Of a DNA stretch of 64,000 nucleotides, positions 7,710-16,097 are shown in pieces (positions within the stretch are counted from its first letter, which is position 1; each line of letters begins with the position of its first letter). The notes below the pieces were generated by a model that saw only the letters and a list, made by a program, of their open reading frames with translations, had not been told where the DNA came from and ran no database searches. The position numbers and the translations under genes were made by a program. The DNA comes from Azospirillum brasilense (lineage in GTDB: Bacteria; Pseudomonadota; Alphaproteobacteria; Azospirillales; Azospirillaceae), in contig NZ_VITH01000001.1 of assembly GCF_007827815.1 (NCBI RefSeq), positions 744,001 through 808,000 on the forward strand, read 5' to 3'.

Positions 7710-8363
7710 ATGCTGAATTTGTTCCGGGCCCTGATGCCGCGCGAAGAACGGTTTTTCGACCTGTTCGCCGACCACGCCCGGACCGTCGCGACGGGCGCGG
7801 AAGCGCTGCGGGCGATGATGGCCAGCGGCCAGGACCTGGAGGAGCGGTTCCAGACCATCCGCCGGGTCGAAAGCGAAGCCGACGCCATCGAAAGGAACAT
7901 CCAGCTCGCCGTCCACCGCACCTTCATCGTGCCCTTCGACCGTTCGGACATCCAGGAACTCGGCAAGCGGATGGACGACGTTCTCAACCTCATCGAGGAG
8001 ACCGCGCGTCACCTCGTGGAGGCGGGCTTCATCGACTACACGCCGGAAATGCACGCCCAGGCCGACGCCATCGTGCGCTGCACCGCCCGGCTGAGCGCGG
8101 GCATCCCCCTGCTCCGCGACATCCCCAAACACGTCGAGCAACTCCACGCGATGACCGCCGAGGTCTCGCGGATCGAGAGCGAAGGCGACCGGCTCCTGCG
8201 CGAGGCCAAGCACCGGCTGCGCGACGAGAGCGGCGGGCTCGACGCCCCCATCACCCATCGCCACGCCCTTCAACGCGAGATCATCGAGCTGCTGGAACGC
8301 GTGCTCGATGCCTGCGAGGACGTGGCCGACACCATCGACGGCATCATCGTCGAACAGGTCTGA
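7710..8363 (+). CDS. DUF47/PhoU-like phosphate transport accessory protein
   Basis: This 217-residue, mainly alpha-helical protein of the DUF47 (PF01865) family is distantly PhoU-like. Such proteins are encoded directly before pit-type phosphate transporters and are thought to regulate them. It has the typical acidic helices, for example IESEGDRLLREAKHRLR and LGKRMDDVLNLIEETARHL. GGAG sits 8-11 bases before the ATG. The stop lies only 4 bases before the pitA start, so the two genes form an operon. A possible Pho-like site is upstream. Confidence 0.92.
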   Translation: MLNLFRALMPREERFFDLFADHARTVATGAEALRAMMASGQDLEERFQTIRRVESEADAIERNIQLAVHRTFIVPFDRSDIQELGKRMDDVLNLIEETARHLVEAGFIDYTPEMHAQADAIVRCTARLSAGIPLLRDIPKHVEQLHAMTAEVSRIESEGDRLLREAKHRLRDESGGLDAPITHRHALQREIIELLERVLDACEDVADTIDGIIVEQV

Positions 8364-8367
8364 TCCC

Positions 8368-9375
8368 ATGGAAGCCGCTTCCCTCGCCCTGCCCATCCTC
8401 ATCGGGCTGATCGGCGTCGCCCTCCTCTTCGATTTCCTCAACGGGCTGCACGACGCGGCCAACTCCATCGCAACGGTCGTCTCCACCCGCGTGCTGAAGC
8501 CGCGGACCGCCGTCGCGATGGCCGCCTTCTTCAACTTCATCGCCTTCCTGTTCTTCGGGCTGCATGTGGCGACCACCATCGGCACCGGCATCGTCGGGGC
8601 GGGGGTGGTCGACCCGCACGTCATCTTCGGCGCGCTGATGGGCGCCATCGTCTGGAACGTCTTCACCTGGTGGCTGGGCATCCCCTCCAGCTCCTCCCAC
8701 GCGCTGATCGGCGGCCTCGTCGGGGCCGGCGTGGCGAAGGCCGGGCTGGACGCCGTGGTGGTGTCCGGTCTGGCGAAGACCGCCGCGGCCATCGTGGTCT
8801 CGCCGGTGGTCGGCTTCCTGCTGGCCAGCGTGATGATCGTGGCGGTGTCCTGGCTGTTCCGGCGCAGCACGCCCTTCGCGGTCGACCGGCTGTTCCGCCA
8901 CATCCAGATCGGCTCCGCCGCGCTCTACAGCCTGGGGCACGGCGGCAACGACGCGCAGAAGACCATGGGCATCATCGCCGTCCTGCTCTACTCGCAGGGC
9001 CTGTTGGGCGATACCTTCCACGTGCCCTTCTGGGTGGTCATCACCTGCCAGGCGGCGATGGGGCTGGGCACGCTGTTCGGCGGCTGGCGCATCGTCAAGA
9101 CCATGGGCTCCAAGCTGACCGACCTGAAGCCGGTCCAGGGCTCCTGCGCGGAGACGGGCGGGGCCATCACCCTGTTCGTCGCGACGTGGCTCGGCGTGCC
9201 GGTCAGCACGACCCACACCATCACCGGCGCCATCATCGGCGTCGGCGCCGCCCGCCGCACCAGCGCGGTTCGCTGGGGCTTGGCGCAGGGCATCGTCATG
9301 GCCTGGGTCATCACCCTGCCGGCAACCGCCATCGTCGGCGCGCTCTTCTACGAAGTGTCGCTGGCCCTGTGGTGA
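8368..9375 (+). CDS. pitA: Low-affinity inorganic phosphate transporter, Pit family
   Basis: This 335-residue integral membrane protein of the PiT family takes up metal-phosphate complexes or phosphate with protons. The N-terminal signature FDFLNGLHDAANSIATVVSTR and the duplicated C-terminal signature GSCAETGGAITL with GVPVSTTHTITG are present; the inner copy SSSSHALIGGLVGAG is also clear. ATG at 8368 gives the conserved N-terminus. It follows the DUF47 gene by 4 bases. A strong terminator follows 80 bases after the stop. Confidence 0.94.
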   Translation: MEAASLALPILIGLIGVALLFDFLNGLHDAANSIATVVSTRVLKPRTAVAMAAFFNFIAFLFFGLHVATTIGTGIVGAGVVDPHVIFGALMGAIVWNVFTWWLGIPSSSSHALIGGLVGAGVAKAGLDAVVVSGLAKTAAAIVVSPVVGFLLASVMIVAVSWLFRRSTPFAVDRLFRHIQIGSAALYSLGHGGNDAQKTMGIIAVLLYSQGLLGDTFHVPFWVVITCQAAMGLGTLFGGWRIVKTMGSKLTDLKPVQGSCAETGGAITLFVATWLGVPVSTTHTITGAIIGVGAARRTSAVRWGLAQGIVMAWVITLPATAIVGALFYEVSLALW

Positions 9376-9454
9376 CCCCCGGCGGGGCCGGAACCGGGCA
9401 CGGCGGGCCGAAGGGTCCGCCACCGGCCGGCCTCCCGGCAGACTCCGAAACGCG

Positions 9455-9484
9455 AAAAGGGCGGCCCGAGAGGCCGCCCTTTTT
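9455..9484 (+). terminator. Intrinsic terminator after pitA
   Basis: AAAAGGGCGGCC pairs with GGCCGCCCTTTT around a five-base CGAGA loop and the right arm runs into T residues. The A-tract on the left makes it usable on both strands, so it can end both pitA and the oppositely oriented tRNA-Gly transcript. Confidence 0.9.
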
Positions 9485-9505
9485 CGTACCGTCCGCACTG
9501 TGATC

Positions 9506-9580
9506 TGGAGCGGGCGAAGGGATTCGAACCCTCGACCCCAACCTTGGCAAGGTTGTGCTCTACCCCTGAGCTACGCCCGC
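9506..9580 (-). tRNA. tRNA-Gly (GCC)
   Basis: The reverse complement folds as a full cloverleaf with GCGGGCG/CGCCCGC acceptor arms. The anticodon loop is CTTGCCA with anticodon GCC. The T arm is GAGGGTTCGAATCCCTT-like, and the CCA end is encoded. Confidence 0.97.
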
Positions 9581-9602
9581 GCCGCTCCAGCGGAGGAGCG
9601 CC

Positions 9603-9631
9603 CGTATACGCCCCGGCGGCGGCCAAGGCAA
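9603..9631 (-). promoter_or_regulatory. Promoter of tRNA-Gly
   Basis: On the minus strand a -35 TTGCCT (9626-9631) and a -10 TATACG (9603-9608) are separated by 17 bases. They lie 23 bases before the tRNA 5' end, a fitting place for a sigma-70-type promoter. Confidence 0.65.
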
Positions 9632-9853
9632 GCCTATTTTTTCACGCGACACCAATCCTTGCGGTGAAGCCGCCTCGGCACGGCGGGAATGCAGCGCGGG
9701 CCGGGCCGCCGCTTGCGGATTGCATAAGAAAGCATACCAACATATGTTACGCTGCCTCGTTCAGAACAAAATTGCCAATCCATTGTTTTGAATGTCTGCG
9801 CATTTGAATTTCTTTCCTCTAACATGCCGATGACGCTCCGCAGGGGGGCTTCG

Positions 9854-12800
9854 ATGGCCGGAACGGACATGGACTTGGGCGGACCGCAACCGATGCCCAT
9901 GACGGCGCCTCGGGAGGCGTCGAGCCGTGTCGTGCCCGCCCCCGACGCCGCCCGCCCCGTCGAAACGCCGGATGGCGGGGCGGCCCGGCGCAACAGCGCG
10001 GAACGCAAGGTCGTCACCGTCCTGTTCGCCGACATCGTCGAATCCTCCAGCATGGTGTCGGGCCGCGACCCCGAGGAGGCCGACCAGACCCTCCTCACCA
10101 TCCTGCAGGTCCTGACCGACGCGGTGGAACGCTACGGCGGGACGGTGGCCCAGGTGCTGGGCGACGGCATCATGGCGGTGTTCGGCGCTCCCTCGGCGCT
10201 GGAGGACCACGCGCTGCGCGCCTGCCTCGCCGCGCAGGACATCGCCCGCTCGGCCATCGATTCGGACGAGTTCAAGATGCGGATCGGCATCAGCTCGGGC
10301 GAGGTGGTGGCCCAGATCATCGAGACGGGCGTCTGGACCGACTACCGCACGGTGGGCGAGACCGTGCATGTCGCGGCCAAGCTGCAGCAGCGGGCGAACC
10401 CCAACAGCGTGCTGCTGAGCCGCGAGACCCTGGACCTTGTGCCCAAGGGCCTGACCGTCCGCCCGGCGGGAACGCTGCGCCTGTCCGCCGCGGCGGAGCC
10501 GGTGACCGCCTTCGCGCTGGAGGCGGCGCAGGCGATGCGCCGCACGGCGATGGACCTGCTGTCCGCCGAAGGCACCCTGTTCGTCGGGCGCCAGCCCGAA
10601 CTGACGCTGCTGACCGGCGCTCTGCGGCGGGCCGAACGGGGCCAGGGCGCCTGCGCCATCCTGATCGGGGAGGCCGGCATCGGCAAATCCCGTCTGACCG
10701 GAGAGCTGATGCGCAGCCCGGAGGCGGCGGCCTTCACCACGACCATCTGGCCGCAGTTCCCGATCCGCCGCCTGGGCGATCCCGACGACCTGGAGGCGGC
10801 GGCCCGCTGCCTGGCCCAGGCGGTCTGCGGAGCGATGGATGGCCCGGCGGGGGACGGCGTGGCGGTGGCGCGGCTGACCGCCGCGGCGCGCAGCGGCGGC
10901 GAACTGGCCGGTGAGGCGATGCGGGAACTGCTCGGCCAGCCCTCCGTCCACCCGCTGTGGCAGGGGCTCGACCCCGCCCAGAAGGCCGATTTCAGCGTCG
11001 AGGGGCTGGTCGCGGCGATCCGCGAGCTGTCCGTCGAGCGCCCGCTGCTGATCCTCGTCGAGGACGCGCACTGGACGCGCGGACTGACCAACCGCCTGCT
11101 CGACGCCCTGGCCGAGGGAGCGGAGGACGCCCGGGTCTTCGTCCTGGTCACCTCGCGGCCCGATGCGCCCGCCGGCTGGTCCGCGCCGGACACCGTCCAC
11201 GCCATCACGCTCGAACCGCTGGAGCCGCTGCAGGCCGACGAGTTCCTCGACCATTGGCTCGGCCACAGCCCGTCGCTGGCCGACCTGAAGGCTCGCGTCG
11301 CGACGCAGAGCCAGGGCGTGCCGCTCTATCTGGAGGAATCGCTGCGCACCCTGGAGACCACCGGGGTGATCGTCGGCAGCCCGGGACGCTACAGCTTGGG
11401 CAAGACCGACGCCCGGATGGTCCTGCCCGCCACGGTGCACGGCCTTCTGGCCTCGCGGATCGACGCGCTCGACCCCGGCCCGCGACGGGTCCTGATGCAC
11501 GCGGCGGTGATCGGCACCTCGGTCGACCTGGGCCTGCTGCGCGCGGTGTCCCCGGTTCCCGCCGCCGACCTGCCGGCGGCCCTGGCCCGGCTGGAGCAGA
11601 GCGGCTTCTTCGCGCGCTCCCGCCTGCTGCCGAACCTGGAGCTGACCTTCCGCCACGCGCTGGTCCAAGAGGTCGCCTACGCCACCCTGACCAAGCGGGA
11701 GCGCCAGCCGCTGCACGGGCGGGTCCTGCACGCCCTGCGCCGGCGGTCCGACCGCAACCTGCCGAACCGGGCGGAGCTGATCGCCCATCACGCCTTCTAC
11801 GCCGAGGATTGGCCGCTCGCCTGCGCCTACGGCCGCCGCGCCGGGCGCCGGGCGGAAATGCGCTGCAAGCATTTCGACGCCGGACGCTTCTACGAGCAGG
11901 CGCTGAAGGCCCTGGACCATCTGCCGGACACCCGCCGCAACACCCAGCGGCGCATCGACCTGTGGGTCGGCATTCCCCTCGTCCTGCTGCCGCAGGGGCG
12001 CCAGCTGGCCGGCGACCCGCTGGAGGAGGCGCGGGACATGGCGCTGGGCATCGACGACCGCATCCGCTACGCCCGCGCGACTTCGCTGAAGGCGTCCTTC
12101 CAATGGGTCTACGGCGTGCTCGACGGCGCCATCGCGCTCAGCCGCAGCGCGCTCGACCATCTGGGCAACCGCGGGACGATGGAGCTGCGCATCCAGGGAC
12201 TGATGCGGCTGGGCGGCATGCTGGTGGACAAGGGCCATTTTCCGGAGGCCCAGGAGAAGCTGGAGCAGGCGCGCAGCCTGGCGCTGGCCCACGCCCCGCG
12301 CGCGCGGTTCGGCCTGACCGCGGTGGCGGTCGCCATCACCGCCGCCTACCAAGGCCGCTGCCTCGCCGAGCTGGGGCGCGACGAGGAGGCCGTCCGGGTG
12401 ATGCTCCACGCCCTCGACATCGCGGAAGAGGTCGGGCACGCCTTCTCCGTGTCGTCGGTGAAGGTCCATCTGGCGCTGGTCCACATCATCGGCGAGCGCT
12501 TCGCCGAGGCGCTGCCGTTGTTGAAGGACGCCATCACGATCACCGAGGCGACGCGCCTGCACATCTTCCAGCCGATCACGCTGGGGGCGCTGGGCTACGC
12601 CATCGCCCGCACCGGCGGTGCCGTGGAGGGCGCGCGGCTGCTCAACGCCAGCCTGGAGCAGGCGCACATCCTGAATCACTCGCTGCCCAGGCCGCGCATC
12701 CTCAACTGGATGTCCGACCTCGCCCTGGAAACGGCGCAGCATGAGACGGCGATCGGCTGCGCCGCCAAGGCGCTGGGCATCGCCACGGATGCCGGCCAAC

Positions 12801-12985
12801 TGTCCGAGCAGGGCTGGTCACACCTCGCCCTGGCCCAGGCCTTCACCGCCGTCGGCCAGCATCACGAGGCCATGGAGCATCTGGCAGCCGCCGAGACGAT
12901 GAGCCACCAGCTGTCCATGTTGCCGCTCGCCGACCGCTGCCGGACCTTCCGCCGCTGCCTCGCAGCCTCCAGCCCGGTGACGTGA
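9854..12985 (+). CDS. Class III adenylate/guanylate cyclase with ATPase and TPR domains
   Basis: This 1043-residue protein has three parts. A class III cyclase domain spans about residues 45-220, with metal Asp residues at D60 (VLFADIV) and D104 (LGDGIMAVFG). An AAA_16/STAND-type ATPase follows from about 245, with Walker A GEAGIGKS (K278) and Walker B-like LLILVEDAHW. A TPR-rich C-terminal half runs from about 650 on. Such proteins make cAMP or cGMP in response to unknown ligands sensed by the TPR/ATPase part. ATG at 9854 is chosen because AGGGGG precedes it by 6 bases; the frame extends to a TTG at 9788. It lies upstream of a locus with a CRP site and a Crp-type gene. Confidence 0.85.
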   Translation: MAGTDMDLGGPQPMPMTAPREASSRVVPAPDAARPVETPDGGAARRNSAERKVVTVLFADIVESSSMVSGRDPEEADQTLLTILQVLTDAVERYGGTVAQVLGDGIMAVFGAPSALEDHALRACLAAQDIARSAIDSDEFKMRIGISSGEVVAQIIETGVWTDYRTVGETVHVAAKLQQRANPNSVLLSRETLDLVPKGLTVRPAGTLRLSAAAEPVTAFALEAAQAMRRTAMDLLSAEGTLFVGRQPELTLLTGALRRAERGQGACAILIGEAGIGKSRLTGELMRSPEAAAFTTTIWPQFPIRRLGDPDDLEAAARCLAQAVCGAMDGPAGDGVAVARLTAAARSGGELAGEAMRELLGQPSVHPLWQGLDPAQKADFSVEGLVAAIRELSVERPLLILVEDAHWTRGLTNRLLDALAEGAEDARVFVLVTSRPDAPAGWSAPDTVHAITLEPLEPLQADEFLDHWLGHSPSLADLKARVATQSQGVPLYLEESLRTLETTGVIVGSPGRYSLGKTDARMVLPATVHGLLASRIDALDPGPRRVLMHAAVIGTSVDLGLLRAVSPVPAADLPAALARLEQSGFFARSRLLPNLELTFRHALVQEVAYATLTKRERQPLHGRVLHALRRRSDRNLPNRAELIAHHAFYAEDWPLACAYGRRAGRRAEMRCKHFDAGRFYEQALKALDHLPDTRRNTQRRIDLWVGIPLVLLPQGRQLAGDPLEEARDMALGIDDRIRYARATSLKASFQWVYGVLDGAIALSRSALDHLGNRGTMELRIQGLMRLGGMLVDKGHFPEAQEKLEQARSLALAHAPRARFGLTAVAVAITAAYQGRCLAELGRDEEAVRVMLHALDIAEEVGHAFSVSSVKVHLALVHIIGERFAEALPLLKDAITITEATRLHIFQPITLGALGYAIARTGGAVEGARLLNASLEQAHILNHSLPRPRILNWMSDLALETAQHETAIGCAAKALGIATDAGQLSEQGWSHLALAQAFTAVGQHHEAMEHLAAAETMSHQLSMLPLADRCRTFRRCLAASSPVT

Positions 12986-13040
12986 ACCAGCTTGACGTGA
13001 TCCAAGCCTGATGTGATCCGGTGACGCCCCCGCCGGGGCG

Positions 13041-13349
13041 TCAGGCCACCAGCGTGGTGGTGCCCGCGGCGGTGCTGCGGAAATGGTTCAGCACATAGAC
13101 CCGGACGCTGGTGGCGAAGGGGATGCCCTCCGTCCGGCTGTCGTGGATGTCGGCGCACAGCGCCTCCAGCGACCGGCCCTGGGACTTGGCGATGTCCTTC
13201 AGCCCGTCCCAGATCGTCGCCTCCAGCCGCAGGCTGGCGCGGCGCCCCCCGATGGTCAGCGAGCGCGTCACCACGGCGGGGGGAGCCGTGAGCGAGCTGA
13301 GGTCGGCCATCTCGTCGAGGCTGCGGGGAATGCGGCGGTCCAACTTCAT
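13041..13349 (-). CDS. Ribbon-helix-helix domain protein (RHH_4-like)
   Basis: This 102-residue protein has a C-terminal ribbon-helix-helix-like domain: a beta strand SLTIGGRRASLRLEATIWDG then helices with DIAKSQGRSLEALCADI. It resembles the small RHH_4 (PF13467) group common in alphaproteobacteria. ATG at 13349 has AGGAG about 10 bases upstream; a longer frame exists but is unlike the family. It is divergent from the 64-residue peptide gene, across a 233-base region with a CRP box, so it could be a local regulator. A second member of the family is at 16914. Confidence 0.7.
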   Translation of the reverse strand: MKLDRRIPRSLDEMADLSSLTAPPAVVTRSLTIGGRRASLRLEATIWDGLKDIAKSQGRSLEALCADIHDSRTEGIPFATSVRVYVLNHFRSTAAGTTTLVA

Positions 13350-13481
13350 CGGTACGCTCCTGTCTCGGCTGGCCGCTTCTCGGCCTGGCGAATTTTTCCC
13401 GGGTCGCCGGATTTTTTCCGGGACTAAACATGCGTGTGTGCGCGTGTAAGCGATTTTTACCCAGGCAACGGGCGTCCGGCA

Positions 13482-13497
13482 TGTGAAGTTCTTCACA
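13482..13497. promoter_or_regulatory. Perfect CRP binding site
   Basis: TGTGAAGTTCTTCACA is an exact TGTGA-N6-TCACA, and the symmetry extends through the spacer (7-2-7 palindrome). It is in the divergent region between the RHH gene and the peptide gene, centred 93 bases before the peptide ATG. A Crp-family protein with a Crp-like recognition helix is encoded 2.6 kb downstream. Confidence 0.8.
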
Positions 13498-13521
13498 GTC
13501 CGGACGGGTCATAGCGGCCAA

Positions 13522-13561
13522 GGTTTCGACATACCGCAGTATTCCGCGGTTCCTCGAAACC
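13522..13561 (+). other. Nested inverted repeat in the 5' leader of the peptide gene
   Basis: GGTTTCGA (13522-13529) pairs exactly with TCGAAACC (13554-13561), with an inner CCGC/GCGG pair. The element ends 9 bases before the AGGAG ribosome site of the peptide gene, so it could be an mRNA structure or an operator. Confidence 0.6.
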
Positions 13562-13582
13562 CCACGCCCAGGAGCTGTTCCC

Positions 13583-13777
13583 ATGACCGCCATCATCGAC
13601 CAGACCGCCCTCATCCGTGGTGCCGACGGCCGTCTCTTCGCCGTGACCGCCCAGGGCGTGACCGAGGTTGCCGAGCCGGCCACCGCGCTGACCGCCGCCG
13701 CCCGCATCGGCGACCGCCGCGCCTTCAACAGCGACGACCACGAGGCCGCCCGCCACGCGATCACCCCGGGCCTCTGA
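13583..13777 (+). CDS. 64-residue peptide, candidate substrate of YcaO/TfuA
   Basis: This small protein begins MTAIIDQTALIRGADG and ends DDHEAARHAITPGL. AGGAG is 8 bases before the ATG. It has no Cys, one Ser and several Thr, so classical thiazole formation is not expected. Thioamidation of the backbone, the reaction linked to YcaO with TfuA, needs no Cys. No signal peptide or membrane segment is present. It is followed by a strong hairpin and then YcaO and TfuA genes in the same direction. I do not recognise the peptide family; the precursor role is inferred from position and size. Confidence 0.65.
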   Translation: MTAIIDQTALIRGADGRLFAVTAQGVTEVAEPATALTAAARIGDRRAFNSDDHEAARHAITPGL

Positions 13778-13824
13778 CCGGCGGGCAAACCGCCTGGGCC
13801 CGTCCGTCGGGCCTGTTCTTCGGG

Positions 13825-13862
13825 CCGTGGCGGCCGGCGTTTCCCTGGCCGGCCTGCCACGG
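13825..13862 (+). other. Strong hairpin between peptide gene and ycaO
   Basis: CCGTGGCGGCCGG pairs with CCGGCCTGCCACGG around a short loop, with one bulged T. There is no T-tract, so it may act as a partial terminator or RNA-end stabiliser that lets the peptide be made in excess over the downstream enzymes. Confidence 0.65.
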
Positions 13863-13951
13863 TCCCCGCCCGGCTCTCGTGCTTCGCCGGTTTCGATCCG
13901 GATTGACCACGGGCATCCCGTGGCGGCGTCCCAAGGCGGAGACCCTTTCCC

Positions 13952-15214
13952 ATGCCCCTCGATTTCGTCCGCGGCCTTGTCCGGGACCCGGCCATGTCCG
14001 ACCAGCCGCTGAAGGTGCACACCACCGGAACCCACCGGATCGCCACGCCGGAGCAGACGCTGGCCCGCGTCACCCCCTTCCTGCCCGTCATGGGCATCAC
14101 GCGGGTGGCGAACGTCACCGGGCTGGACCGCGTCGGCATCCCGGTCGTGATGGTGACCCGGCCGAATTCCCGGTCCGTCTCCGTCGCCCAGGGCAAGGGC
14201 GTCACGCTGGCCGCCGCCAAGGCGTCGGGCGTCATGGAGGCGATCGAGAGCTACCACGCCGAACGCATCACCCTGCCCCTGAAATACGCCAGCTACGACG
14301 AACTGCGCTGGACCCACCGGGTGGTGGACGTGACCCGCCTGCCGCGGCTGTCGACCAGCGCATTCACCCCGCACACCCCGATGCTGTGGATCGAAGGCGA
14401 CGATCTGCTGGGCGGCGGGCGGATGTGGGTGCCCTTCGAGACGGTGCATCTGAACTTCACGCTGCCGATGCCGCCGGGGTCCGGCTGCTTCCTGGCCGGG
14501 TCGAACGGGCTGGCCTCGGGCAACAGCCTCGCCGAGGCGACCGCGCACGCCATGACCGAACTGGTCGAGCGCGACGCCGCCACGCTGTGGCGCCTCGCCT
14601 CCCCGGAGGCCCAGGCCGCCACCCGCATCGACCCCGACAGCGTCGCCGATCCGGTCTGCCGCTCCCTGCTCGACCGCTTCGACGACGCGGGCGTCGCGGT
14701 CGGCCTGTGGGACATCACCAGCGACATCGGCCTCCCGGCCATCCTTTGCCGCATCGCGACGCGCGAGGATTCGCCGCATCACAGCGTCCGCCCGGCCATG
14801 GGCATGGGCTGCCACGCCGCGCCGGAGATCGCGCTGTCCCGCGCCCTGACCGAAGCGGCGCAAAGCCGGCTGACCTTCATCGCCGGGGCCCGCGACGACA
14901 TGCCCCGCTCCGAGTACGAACGCCACCTCGACCCGGTGCAGCACGCGCGCTGGACGGCGCTGATCACCGGGGGCGCCGGGCGCCGCGACTTCGCCGCCCT
15001 CCCCAGCCTCGCCGGACGCACCATCGAGGAGGATCTGGCCGGCCAGCTCGACCGGCTGCGCGCCGCCGGCATCGAGGAGGCGGTGGCGGTAGACCTGACC
15101 AAGCCGGAGTTCGGCATCGCCGTGGTCCGTCTGGTGATTCCCGGCCTGGAGGGGCTGGACTCCTCCCCGGACTACGCGATGGGCGCCCGGGCGCGCGCCG
15201 TGGCCGGCCTGTGA
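13952..15214 (+). CDS. YcaO-domain protein (ATP-dependent amide-backbone modifying enzyme)
   Basis: This 420-residue YcaO protein belongs to a family that uses ATP to activate backbone amides for cyclodehydration, thioamide or amidine formation. Family segments are clear: GKGVTLAAAKASGVMEAIE near residues 88-106 and SLAEATAHAMTELVERDA near 192-209, whose acidic residues bind Mg-ATP in known structures. The C-terminus is not proline-rich, which argues against a standard azoline cyclodehydratase. ATG at 13952 has AAGGCGGAG upstream; ATG at 13994 is an alternative. The TfuA gene follows with an identical ribosome-site motif, so the pair should act together, most likely in thioamidation. Confidence 0.88.
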   Translation: MPLDFVRGLVRDPAMSDQPLKVHTTGTHRIATPEQTLARVTPFLPVMGITRVANVTGLDRVGIPVVMVTRPNSRSVSVAQGKGVTLAAAKASGVMEAIESYHAERITLPLKYASYDELRWTHRVVDVTRLPRLSTSAFTPHTPMLWIEGDDLLGGGRMWVPFETVHLNFTLPMPPGSGCFLAGSNGLASGNSLAEATAHAMTELVERDAATLWRLASPEAQAATRIDPDSVADPVCRSLLDRFDDAGVAVGLWDITSDIGLPAILCRIATREDSPHHSVRPAMGMGCHAAPEIALSRALTEAAQSRLTFIAGARDDMPRSEYERHLDPVQHARWTALITGGAGRRDFAALPSLAGRTIEEDLAGQLDRLRAAGIEEAVAVDLTKPEFGIAVVRLVIPGLEGLDSSPDYAMGARARAVAGL

Positions 15215-15273
15215 AGCCGGCCGCGGCCGTAGAGAGTATGCAGAGTATAATGAGAGCGAAGGCGGAGACTCCC

Positions 15274-16041
15274 ATGCAGACGCCGGACGGCCTTTACCTC
15301 TTCCTCGGTCCCACACTGTCCCGCGCCGATGCGGCCCGGCGCCTCGACGCCACCTACCTGCCGCCGGTCGCCCAGGGCGACATCATCCGGCTGTGCGCGC
15401 GCAAGCCGCGGGCGATCGGCATCGTCGACGGCTACTTCGAGAACATCCCCTCCGTCTGGCACAAGGAGATCCTGCACGCCATCCACCAGGGCGTGGCGGT
15501 GTTCGGGGCGTCCAGCATGGGCGCCCTGCGCGCCGCGGAACTGCACCCGTTCGGCATGATCGGCGTCGGCGCCGTCTTCGAAGCCTTCCGCGACGGGCGG
15601 CTGGAGGACGACGACGAGGTGGCGGTGATCCATGGCCCGGCGGAACTCGGCTATCCCGGCCTGTCCGAAGCGATGGTGAACATCCGCCGCACGCTGGCCG
15701 ACGCGGCGCAGGAGGGCGTCGTCCCCGCCGCCACGGCGCGGCGGCTGGAGGCCATCGCCAAGGCCCTGCCCTACCGCGAGCGCGGCTATGGCCGGGTGTT
15801 CCGCCTCGCCGCCGCCGAGGGCCTGCCGGACGAGGAACTCGCCGATCTGCGCCACTGGCTGCCCACGGGGCGCTGCGACCAGAAGCGCGAGGACGCGCTC
15901 GACCTGCTCCGGACCATGGGGCGCTGGGCGTCGGACGGCGGGCGGGCGCCCGAGGCGCGCTTCCATTTCGAGCACACCGCGCTGTGGGACCGTGCCCTGC
16001 GCGACGGCGCGCACCACCGGATGGGGAATCCGCTGGACTGA
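15274..16041 (+). CDS. TfuA-like protein (YcaO partner)
   Basis: This 255-residue protein has the TfuA core: LFLGPTLSRADA at the N-terminus, then ARKPRAIGIVDGYFENIPSVWHKEIL and GVAVFGASSMGALRAAEL. TfuA was first seen in trifolitoxin synthesis and is needed with YcaO for thioamide formation, probably by delivering sulfur. ATG at 15274 is chosen because AAGGCGGAG lies about 6 bases before it, the same motif as before ycaO; ATG codons at 15238 and 15250 are possible but lack a site. It is 59 bases after ycaO and 56 bases before a Crp-type gene. Confidence 0.88.
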   Translation: MQTPDGLYLFLGPTLSRADAARRLDATYLPPVAQGDIIRLCARKPRAIGIVDGYFENIPSVWHKEILHAIHQGVAVFGASSMGALRAAELHPFGMIGVGAVFEAFRDGRLEDDDEVAVIHGPAELGYPGLSEAMVNIRRTLADAAQEGVVPAATARRLEAIAKALPYRERGYGRVFRLAAAEGLPDEELADLRHWLPTGRCDQKREDALDLLRTMGRWASDGGRAPEARFHFEHTALWDRALRDGAHHRMGNPLD

Positions 16042-16097
16042 TCGTCCGCCGGGTGCCATCAACGGTCCGACGGAACTCAACCGGGACCGCGAGCGCC

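Noticed and set aside
9761..12799. Long open frame antisense to the nucleotide cyclase
   Set aside because: It is low-complexity, rich in Arg, Gln, Gly and His, and is the shadow of the GC-rich cyclase gene. It has no domain or ribosome site.
13583..13777. Precursor of a thiazole/oxazole peptide
   Set aside because: It has no Cys and only one Ser. Without a cyclodehydratase partner or dehydrogenase the standard azole pathway is unlikely.
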